Shown here piece after piece: positions 6,853-14,098 of a stretch of DNA of 24,392 nucleotides. The notes under the pieces are model-generated. The model saw nothing but the letters and a program-made list of their open reading frames with translations, searched no databases and had not been told where the DNA came from. This DNA is from JARRQB01 sp965368585 (GTDB lineage: Bacteria > Pseudomonadota > Gammaproteobacteria > Chromatiales > Chromatiaceae): the NCBI GenBank assembly GCA_965368585.1, contig CBDUNM010000065.1, forward strand, positions 1-24,392, given 5' to 3'. Made by a program: the position numbers and the translations under genes. How positions within the stretch are numbered: the stretch's first letter is position 1; every line of letters begins with the position of its first letter.

Positions 6853-9800
6853 ATGTCGCTACCTGCGTTCGTCGGGCGTTACAAGATCCACCACGAAATA
6901 GCTCGTGGTGGATTCGCCATCGTCGCCAAGGCATGGGACGAGGAGTTGGAGTCCTTCGTCGCGCTCAAGATCCTGCTGGATGAGTTCGTTCAAGACGAGG
7001 AGATCAAACGACGCTTTCTGCAGGAAGCCCGGCTGCTGAGAAGAATCCACGCACCCAACGTCATCACCGTTCACGACGTCGGTCGACTCGGTGACGGTCG
7101 TCCTTACTTTGTCATGGATTTCGCCGATCGCGGCACGCTCACACCGCGTCTGGCCGATCTGGATCGCGGGCCCGCCAATCGACCGCACGACCTCCTGCCG
7201 CTGATCGACGCGCTCGCCGACGGACTCAACGCGATCCATGCGACGGGGCTGGTGCATCGCGACATCAAACCGGACAATATTCTGTTCCAGAGCACGCATA
7301 GAACGGAGGCCACTCACAGACCGCCGCAACGCAACCCGGCGATGGGGCCGATCACCCTGATCGGCGCCGATGAGCGCATCTTTGTCGGGGACCTGGGTAT
7401 CGCCAAGGACATGATACACAACAGCGCCTATCCCACCATGCTGGGCGGCACGCCGCTGTACCTGGCGCCGGAGCAGAACACCCCCTCCGCCAAGGTGTCG
7501 TTGGCGGCCGATGTCTACTCGGCGACGGCGCTCGTCTGGCACGCACTCACCGGCAGTCTGCCCCCCACGCCAGAGCAACTCGCGACACGCATCACGGCGT
7601 TGAGTCCCGCCTGGCAAGCGGTCATCGAACAGGGCATGGCCATCGATCCCGCTATCCGGTTCATGAACATGGATGTTTGGCGAAGCGCCTTGTATGAAGC
7701 GCTGGGCAAGGGCGTCGTCACCGACCCTGGTGCAAACGCCGCCGCCGAGGTATGCGAAACCGAGGCCGCATGCCCCTATAAAGGTCTGGCGGCCTACCAA
7801 CTCGACGACGCGCGTTATTTCTGCGGCCGCGAGGCACTGATCGACGAATTGATTCGTCGCGTGCAACTGCACCAGGTGCTGGTCGTGGGCGGTCCTTCGG
7901 GCAGCGGCAAGTCATCCCTGGTTCGCGCCGGTCTGCTGCCAGCCCTGGAAGCCGGCGCCCTGCCCGGCAGCGAAACCTGGCAACTGGTGCTGATGACGCC
8001 GGGGCGGAGTCCGCTCGCGGAACTGCATGCCCGGCTCACCACGGACGCTCCCCTCGGTTCGCCAAGCGCGACTCCGGAGGAACTGCTCGAAAACCCCTCG
8101 CTGATCACCGATTTCATGCAGGCCGGAGGATTAACCCGGCGTATCGCGCTGATCTTTATCGATCAGTTCGAGGAACTGTTCACGCTGGTCGCCGAAGCCG
8201 AACGGGCAGCCCTGTTCACCTTGCTGGCGGCGCTGACCGACCCGGCACGCAGCCAGGTGAAAGTGGTGATTGCCGTGCGCGCCGATTTTTACGGCGCCTG
8301 CGCGCAAGTGCCCTGGCTGGCGGGAAGAATCACCAACAACCAGGTACTGGTCGGCCCGATGACCAGGATAGAGCTGCGCCGGGCCATCACCGAACCGGCG
8401 CGGCGCGCGGGTCTGTATCTCGAACGCGGCCTGGTAGAGGCGATCGTCGAGGAGGCGGGCACGGAGGCCGGGTCACTGCCCCTGGTGGCGCACGCGTTGG
8501 TTGAAACCTGGGTCCGCCGCAAGGGCAACACACTTACGCTCGAAGGGTTTCAGGACGCCGGTGGCGTGGCGGGCGCCATCAGCCAAACCGCCGATGCCAC
8601 CTTTGCCCACCGCCTGGACGATGCGGGCCGGGAAGTCACCAAACGACTGTTCCTGCGTCTGGTGTCGCCGGGCGATGTCGCACCGGATACACGCCGTATG
8701 CTGCCGCGATCGGAAATCGCGCTGGATGAAGATGCCGACATCATGAACTGGGTCGTCGAGAAGCTCACCGAAGCCCGACTTTTGACCATCGACGACGGCA
8801 AGGTACAGATAGCCCACGAAGCGCTGCTGCACTCCTGGCCCCGCCTGCACCGCTGGATCGAGGAATCGCGCGACGATCTGCGCATGCGGCAGAAGATCTC
8901 GCGCGCGGCCGCGGGATGGGACACTGAGGCGCGGGATGCCGACCTGCTGTACCGCGGTACACCGCTGCTTGCGGCGCTGGAATGGACCAGCAACAACCCC
9001 AATCAGCTCGGCCGGCTGGAACGGGAGTTTCTGCATGCCGCCGTGGCCGCGAAACATCAACAAGAGGCGCTCGCGGCGGCCAGGTTGAAGCGCTCACGCC
9101 GTATTCGAGGCCTGGCGGTTGCCGCGCTGTCCCTGCTCGCCGTCGGCGCCACGCTGTCGACGGTAATCGCCTACCACTCGTTCCGAGAGGCACAGCGAAA
9201 CGAAGAACGCGCGGCGAACGCCAGCATCGAGGCGAAAGAGCGTTTCGCGGCCGCGCTCGGCTCCGCCGCCTTCGGACACGTCAAGGAAGATCCCCGGCTG
9301 GCACTGGCACTAGCCGCCGAGGCCATCGCCCGGGGCGAGCATAGGGCGCCGTCTTATGACACCCGGGCAGCGATGATTTCGGCACGCAAAGCGCTGGCAC
9401 AAGGCAGGGCGTTTTTGCTCGGGAGCCCGATGGCGGCCGGCGATGCGCTGGCCATCAGGCTAAGCCCGGACGGTGGACTGCTCGCCATCGCGCAGAACGG
9501 CGGCAGCATCGACTTGATCGATCCGCAGTCACGCACCAAGGCCCTGCCCAGCCTGACGGGTCACCGCGGAGGGGTACGGGCGGTGAGCTTCGGGCCGTTC
9601 GGCAGGCAGCTGGCATCGGTGGGAACCGACGGTACCGTGCGGCTTTGGCCGCTGCCGGCGGGGGGCGGCGGCGCGCCGCGCGTTCTGGGAAAGACCGCCG
9701 ATGTCGTCGTCGACGTGTGTTTTCACCCCAACGGCAGGGTCGTCGCGTCGGCCAATGGCGACGGCACGATACGCCTTTGGGATACGATGGGTCGCGGTCA

Positions 9801-11337
9801 ACTGGGGGCGCCGCTCGCGGCCTCGGCGTTCGGCTTCAACGCCGTGGAGATCAGCCCAGACGGCGGTGCCCTGGTGGCCAGCAGCAGCGATGCACATATT
9901 CACGGGTGGCTGCTACCTTCGCGCGCACCCGCCTTCGAATCGATCGTCGAGACACGCAGCAGTCACCTGCTCCGCCTGGAGTTCAATGCCCACAGCGACC
10001 TGTTCGCAGCAGTGAGCACGGACGGCTCCGCGACGCTCATCCAGTATCCACAAGGCGAGGTGCTGGGACGCGCCTTCGATGCCGGCACCCTGATTGGCGC
10101 CGCCGTGTTCGACCCGACGGGCAACCTGCTGATCGGCGGCGATGCCGACGGTCAGCTGAGGTTGTGGGACATCGCGCAACGACGCGAACTGCAGGTAACG
10201 CCCAGCGGACACAGTCAACCGATCATCGATGCCTCGTTGAGCGACGACGGCATGCTGCTGGCCACGCTTGGCAGAGACCAGTCGATCCGCTTCTGGAGCC
10301 TGGGCACCGACTATCCGCTGGCCGTCGAGTACAACGTCAGCGACGCCAAAGCCAGAGCGGTGGCGTTCAGCGCCGACGGTCGCTACCTCGCGGCCGGGGA
10401 CGATGCCGGCGAGGTCAGAGTTTGGGATCTCGAAAACGATGCCGATCCAATTCAACTGCCGGACCACCCGGCGGGGGTATGGGGACTCGCGTTCGCGCCC
10501 GACGGCACCCTGATCGCGAGCGGCGACCGCAAGGGCCACATCCGTCTTTCGCGCCCGTCGGACGGCGCACTCGTCCGCGAATGGCGAGCACCGGGCGCCG
10601 TCTGGTCTCTGTCGTTCGATCGGGAGGGACACCGCGTGCTCAGCGCCAGCGATTCGAGCCTGGATCTGTGGGACGTCGCCACCGGTAACCGCCGCCACTC
10701 CTTTCCCCAAGTCGGGGGAATGATATCGCGCATGGCGGTCGGGCCGCGGGGCGACCTGGTCGCCGTATCGTCGTCCGACGGACGGATTAGAGTTTTCGAT
10801 ATGGCGCTGGCGGTCCAGGTCCAGGAGATTGCCGCTGATGACGACATCGTGTGGAGTCTGGCCTTTGCCCCGGACGGGCAGCGCCTGGCAACCGCGTCCG
10901 GCGACGAGGTCGTCGCAGTCTGGAATCTCGCCTCAGGAGAGCGCGAGGCCCTGTTTACCGGTCACTCGGGTGGGGCGACCGACGTCGCCTTCCTGGCCGA
11001 CGGGATCACCCTGGTGGTGACCGATCGCGACGGCGGCCTGCACTGGTGGGACCTGCGTACGCAGCGCAAACTGGCCGCCCCGTGGCAGGCACATCGCGGC
11101 GCGAGCTGGCGTATCGCGCTGCACCCCGGCGGCGCCACCTTTGCCACTTCGGGCGACGACGGCGCAATACGCATCTGGGATGCCTTGCAGCTGGAGCGCG
11201 CCTGCGATCTGGGTCGACCGACCTTCGATGCCGGGCGTCGCAAGCAGTACCTGGGTAGTGTCGGGGATGCGCTGGCGTGCGACGCGGCGACGGCGTCGCA
11301 CGCGGCCACGACCGCCACGCATCAGTCGCAGCGGTAG
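6853..11337 (+). CDS. Ser/Thr kinase - nSTAND1-like NTPase - transmembrane - WD40 propeller fusion
   Basis: A 1494-residue multidomain protein. Residues 8-275 are a Hanks-type kinase: VALK lysine 39, helix-C Glu58, HRDIKPDN (Asp137), DLG (Asp180, the DFG equivalent) and LAPE (205-207). Its glycine loop is altered (IARGGFAIV). From about 308 comes an nSTAND1-type P-loop NTPase: CPYKGLAAYQ and FCGREALIDEL entry, Walker A GPSGSGKSS (Lys353), Walker B ALIFIDQFEEL (Asp437, Glu440-441), then the helical region with PLVAHALVETWV and AHEALLHSWPRLHRWIE. A membrane helix is at about 754-774, with RRIR before it. An alpha-helical linker rich in Ala/Leu follows (DPRLALALAAEAI), then about 14 WD40 repeats from 857 to 1455. 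ATG 6853 is the first start after an in-frame TGA, though no clear ribosome binding site is seen. The gene converges on the FHA-cyclase gene with a 16-bp overlap. Confidence 0.93.
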   Translation: MSLPAFVGRYKIHHEIARGGFAIVAKAWDEELESFVALKILLDEFVQDEEIKRRFLQEARLLRRIHAPNVITVHDVGRLGDGRPYFVMDFADRGTLTPRLADLDRGPANRPHDLLPLIDALADGLNAIHATGLVHRDIKPDNILFQSTHRTEATHRPPQRNPAMGPITLIGADERIFVGDLGIAKDMIHNSAYPTMLGGTPLYLAPEQNTPSAKVSLAADVYSATALVWHALTGSLPPTPEQLATRITALSPAWQAVIEQGMAIDPAIRFMNMDVWRSALYEALGKGVVTDPGANAAAEVCETEAACPYKGLAAYQLDDARYFCGREALIDELIRRVQLHQVLVVGGPSGSGKSSLVRAGLLPALEAGALPGSETWQLVLMTPGRSPLAELHARLTTDAPLGSPSATPEELLENPSLITDFMQAGGLTRRIALIFIDQFEELFTLVAEAERAALFTLLAALTDPARSQVKVVIAVRADFYGACAQVPWLAGRITNNQVLVGPMTRIELRRAITEPARRAGLYLERGLVEAIVEEAGTEAGSLPLVAHALVETWVRRKGNTLTLEGFQDAGGVAGAISQTADATFAHRLDDAGREVTKRLFLRLVSPGDVAPDTRRMLPRSEIALDEDADIMNWVVEKLTEARLLTIDDGKVQIAHEALLHSWPRLHRWIEESRDDLRMRQKISRAAAGWDTEARDADLLYRGTPLLAALEWTSNNPNQLGRLEREFLHAAVAAKHQQEALAAARLKRSRRIRGLAVAALSLLAVGATLSTVIAYHSFREAQRNEERAANASIEAKERFAAALGSAAFGHVKEDPRLALALAAEAIARGEHRAPSYDTRAAMISARKALAQGRAFLLGSPMAAGDALAIRLSPDGGLLAIAQNGGSIDLIDPQSRTKALPSLTGHRGGVRAVSFGPFGRQLASVGTDGTVRLWPLPAGGGGAPRVLGKTADVVVDVCFHPNGRVVASANGDGTIRLWDTMGRGQLGAPLAASAFGFNAVEISPDGGALVASSSDAHIHGWLLPSRAPAFESIVETRSSHLLRLEFNAHSDLFAAVSTDGSATLIQYPQGEVLGRAFDAGTLIGAAVFDPTGNLLIGGDADGQLRLWDIAQRRELQVTPSGHSQPIIDASLSDDGMLLATLGRDQSIRFWSLGTDYPLAVEYNVSDAKARAVAFSADGRYLAAGDDAGEVRVWDLENDADPIQLPDHPAGVWGLAFAPDGTLIASGDRKGHIRLSRPSDGALVREWRAPGAVWSLSFDREGHRVLSASDSSLDLWDVATGNRRHSFPQVGGMISRMAVGPRGDLVAVSSSDGRIRVFDMALAVQVQEIAADDDIVWSLAFAPDGQRLATASGDEVVAVWNLASGEREALFTGHSGGATDVAFLADGITLVVTDRDGGLHWWDLRTQRKLAAPWQAHRGASWRIALHPGGATFATSGDDGAIRIWDALQLERACDLGRPTFDAGRRKQYLGSVGDALACDAATASHAATTATHQSQR

Positions 11338-12209
11338 CCGACAATATGCGCGACGCCCTCCGCCATCGCCGCACCGAAGGCGATCTGACCGAAGCCCCAC
11401 ATCGGCAGCGTCTCGCGGCGAAGAAACAGTGACTGGCCGGTTTGCAGTTGTACGTGGGTGCCGTTGGTACTGACATCCTGCAAGACAAACCGGTCGCGGT
11501 TGAACTCGATCACCGCGTGCCGCCGGGATACCGAGCGCCAATTCACCACCAGTTCGCAGGCCGGGTCGCGCCCGATCGAGAAGTTGCGCGTCGCCGTGTC
11601 CAGGCGGAAATTCTTATCCTGATAGGTCAGCGTCAGGATCCGCTCGTCGTGCGCGTTCGCCAACGGCACGATGGTCGTGAATTTGATCTCACCCCAGGGC
11701 AGGTCGTAGACCACCACGGGTTCATCCTTGCCCTTGACCCTGACCACGTCGAAGCGCCGGACGGCGTCTTTCAGGTCGCCGGTCATACGCTCGACCACGG
11801 CCTCGGTCAGCATGATTTGCCCGCCTTTCGCCATCGCGGCGACCCGAGCGGCCACGTTGACCATGTCGCCGAACATCCGCTCGCCCTCCACGATGGTCGA
11901 ACCGTGGTTCAGGCCGATCCTGACCGGTAACTCGACACCGGCTTCAACGGAAAACGCCGCCGCGGTTTCCTGAATCGCGCACGCGCTCGAGACCGCCGCG
12001 TCGACGTCGTCGCAGCGCACCATGACCTCGTCGCCGATGATCTCCTGCACGATACTGCCGGTAAGCGCCACGGTGTCGGCGATCCGGTCCTGCAGCCCGG
12101 TGATCAGGACCTTCGCCGCCTGGTCGCCGCGGGTTTCGTAAAGCCGCGTGCTACCCACGATGTCGGCGAACAACACCGCGCATTCATGCGGCGATACCTG
12201 CGGTGCCAT
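11322..12209 (-). CDS. Class III nucleotidyl cyclase with C-terminal FHA domain
   Basis: A 295-residue soluble protein. Residues 8-170 are a class III cyclase catalytic domain: FADIVGSTRL with the first metal aspartate (Asp16), IGDEVM with the second (Asp60), and VNVAAR with the transition-state Asn118 and Arg122. The usual purine-selecting lysine before IGD is Glu56, and the partner position is Arg111, so the nucleotide used is uncertain. Residues 190-275 are an FHA domain with all core motifs: IGRDP (212-216), SRRH (228-231) and STNGT (247-251), so phosphothreonine binding should be possible. No membrane segment is seen. The gene converges on the kinase gene and overlaps it by 16 bp. It starts 23 bp after the DUF2189 gene on the same strand, which suggests an operon. 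Kinase phosphorylation read by the FHA domain is the obvious hypothesis, but it is inferred from context. Confidence 0.93.
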   Translation of the reverse strand: MAPQVSPHECAVLFADIVGSTRLYETRGDQAAKVLITGLQDRIADTVALTGSIVQEIIGDEVMVRCDDVDAAVSSACAIQETAAAFSVEAGVELPVRIGLNHGSTIVEGERMFGDMVNVAARVAAMAKGGQIMLTEAVVERMTGDLKDAVRRFDVVRVKGKDEPVVVYDLPWGEIKFTTIVPLANAHDERILTLTYQDKNFRLDTATRNFSIGRDPACELVVNWRSVSRRHAVIEFNRDRFVLQDVSTNGTHVQLQTGQSLFLRRETLPMWGFGQIAFGAAMAEGVAHIVGYRCD

Positions 12210-12231
12210 GTTGCGAGCGCGCGCCGGGGGA

Positions 12232-13017
12232 TCAGGCGACCACTTCCACCGGCTTGATCGTCTCTTTATAGCCGTGCCAGGTGGCGTGACCGATCAACGG
12301 CAGCACCACGACGAAGCCGCAATAGGCGGTCAACAGGCCGAGCACCACCAGGGCGACGATCAAGCCGGCCCAAACCAGCATCGGCCCTTTGTTGCTGAAC
12401 ACCGCATTGGCGCTGGTCAGCGCGCCGGTGATCGCGTCGGTGCCTCGATCCAGCATCATGGGCAGGGAAAAGGCCGACGCCGTGAACACGATGCCCGCGA
12501 ATATCGAGCCGACCGCGCTTCCCACGGCAAGAAACTGCGCCCATTCCAGGAGGCCCAGATCGTCGCTAATGGGAAAGAAGATGTGCACCATCGAGGCCGC
12601 ACGCGCCCACACCAGCAGAATGATCAGCAGCACCAGGGCAAACAGCAGCTCGTTGCGCAGGTGCGTCTTGCTCTCGCGCACACAAAACCCGATCCGCGGC
12701 TTGAGGCCCATCTCGATCTGGCGGCTGATCGAATACAGCCCGAACGCCAACACCGGCCCGACCAGTATCAACCCCGTGACCAGGGTGAACAGCGCCAGCG
12801 TGTTGCCCCCCTGCCACGCCAGCCAGGTCAGCAGCCAACCCGTCAACACCAGCAGGCTGCCGTAAGCCAGGCTCTGGGCCGGTGCGGTACGGATGTCCTG
12901 CCAGCCCAGTTTGAGCCAGCGAAACGGCGCCGTGAGTTCCAGCTTGTTGGCCGGATAAAACAACGGCTCGATATGTTCGTCCGGCTCCTCGTGTCGGACC
13001 ACGCCCGGTTCTGCCAT
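12232..13017 (-). CDS. DUF2189 family integral membrane protein
   Basis: A 261-residue inner-membrane protein with about six hydrophobic helices, for example LAYGSLLVLTGWLLTWLAW, LALFTLVTGLILVGPVLAFG, LLFALVLLIILLVWARAASM, VGSAVGSIFAGIVFTASAF, MLVWAGLIVALVVLGLLTAY and FVVVLPLIGHATW. The cytoplasmic start carries RWLKLGWQDIRTAPAQSLAYG, and the end has the GHATWHGYKE motif; both are typical of DUF2189 proteins, whose function is not established. ATG 13017 has GAGGAGGGG just upstream, a strong ribosome binding site. It precedes the FHA-cyclase gene by 22 bp on the same strand, so the two are probably co-transcribed. That makes it a possible membrane partner of the cyclase, though DUF2189 genes also occur alone. 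Confidence 0.88.
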   Translation of the reverse strand: MAEPGVVRHEEPDEHIEPLFYPANKLELTAPFRWLKLGWQDIRTAPAQSLAYGSLLVLTGWLLTWLAWQGGNTLALFTLVTGLILVGPVLAFGLYSISRQIEMGLKPRIGFCVRESKTHLRNELLFALVLLIILLVWARAASMVHIFFPISDDLGLLEWAQFLAVGSAVGSIFAGIVFTASAFSLPMMLDRGTDAITGALTSANAVFSNKGPMLVWAGLIVALVVLGLLTAYCGFVVVLPLIGHATWHGYKETIKPVEVVA

Positions 13018-13235
13018 ACACCCCTCCTCACTCCTGCCTTAGTCATTTAATACAGGCACGTTTCCCCTTTATCCGCCTTCCCAACCTTCTCTGGTTGAAT
13101 AGACGCGTGCGCGGGCTTGGAGACCCGTCTTTAACCGCGCTAAGCGTAGTTGATTGCCGCTCAACGCGAAAGCACATCCATTATTTTAGAAGTTTCTGAT
13201 TTATTTACTTAATAAAACCGCAGGGCGGGCGGCGC

Positions 13236-13859
13236 CTATTTCAACCAGGCGATCACCGGATCCCACAGCGGGACGTCCTGATACACGGCCGAGGGCGCCA
13301 GTTCGAATATCCCCAATCCTGTTTCGGCGGCGCGAATATAGTTCTGGCTTTCGCGCAGATGCGTCAGCACCGGAATATCGAACTGCGCCAGAAACGTTTC
13401 CAGCACGTGGTAGATCCGGGTTTGTTCACGGACGCGGTTTTCCACCAGGGCAAGCCGGGTCTGGCCCTTGGCGATGCGCCCGCGGGAGAACAGCTCCTCG
13501 ACGTAGCGGCTGACCGCGCGCATATCCAGCGGCGACGGCAACACCGGTACCAGCAGATCGTCGGCGCGGCGCAAGGCATCGGTCAGATTGGCACCGTGCT
13601 CGTTGGCCGGCGCGTCCATGATCAGGATATCGGTGCCTTTGGCCGGACGAATGGCGCCCGCCAAGGCATCGATGCCCTCGATCGCGGGTACACCGACGTA
13701 GTCGTTGCGCGCTTGCAGCCAGTCCAGGCTTGACTTCTGGGGATCCAGGTCCGCCAACGCGACCTTTTTCGCGTCGTCGGCAAACCAGGTCGCCAGATTC
13801 GTTGCGATAGTCGTCTTGCCACACCCGCCCTTGGCATTCATACAAAGAATCGTACGCAT
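13236..13859 (-). CDS. ParA/MinD-family ATPase without ParB
   Basis: A 207-residue SIMIBI ATPase of the ParA type. The deviant Walker A KGGCGKT sits at residues 10-16 with the signature lysine 10. The DLDPQKS switch region has Asp39, and ILIMDAPA is the Walker B-like strand. The end holds SQNYIRAAETGLGIFEL, similar to the region near the C-terminus of small ParA proteins. Family members dimerise on ATP binding and position plasmids, chromosomes or protein clusters. No parB, parS-like array or chemotaxis cluster is seen nearby, so it may belong to the orphan group that positions other cargo. ATG 13859 is preferred; the open frame extends to 13973, but the extra 38 residues have no ParA similarity. 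GAGGGG lies about 10 bases upstream. It is divergent from the PKD-protein gene. Confidence 0.85.
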   Translation of the reverse strand: MRTILCMNAKGGCGKTTIATNLATWFADDAKKVALADLDPQKSSLDWLQARNDYVGVPAIEGIDALAGAIRPAKGTDILIMDAPANEHGANLTDALRRADDLLVPVLPSPLDMRAVSRYVEELFSRGRIAKGQTRLALVENRVREQTRIYHVLETFLAQFDIPVLTHLRESQNYIRAAETGLGIFELAPSAVYQDVPLWDPVIAWLK

Positions 13860-14098
13860 TTGCCGGCTTCCCCTCGTATCGACGTGCTGAAAGTGCGACG
13901 AATTAGAGCTAACCGCACGTCGGATAGCAACCCGAATTACTTGCATTCGGCGCGTCTCGACGAATCTTGCCAAGGCTCGGTGAGGACTTTTCGATTTTGC
14001 TTAGCACTTATCACTCTGCGACATTTTCCGGCAAGGTTTTGGCGCACACGCCGTTGCAGGGGTTCCGTCAGTCAAGCAGAAATCCTGGAGGCGATGTT

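Noticed and set aside
6859..7872. 337-codon minus-strand frame inside the kinase gene
   Set aside because: No protein-like motifs; it lies opposite the conserved kinase and Walker A coding sequence, and long antisense frames are common in G+C-rich DNA.
9645..10710. Long frames on both strands (347 and 265 codons) across the WD40 region
   Set aside because: They mirror the repeat structure of the real frame and have Arg/Gly-rich composition without motifs.
6853..13017. Classifying the kinase/cyclase module as an antiphage defence system
   Set aside because: STAND, kinase and cyclase parts all occur in defence systems, but no nuclease, pore or NADase effector or cyclic-nucleotide receptor is present in the window, so signalling is equally likely.
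12148..13050. 300-codon plus-strand frame opposite the DUF2189 gene
   Set aside because: It is Gln/His/Arg-rich, the typical antisense image of hydrophobic membrane helices.
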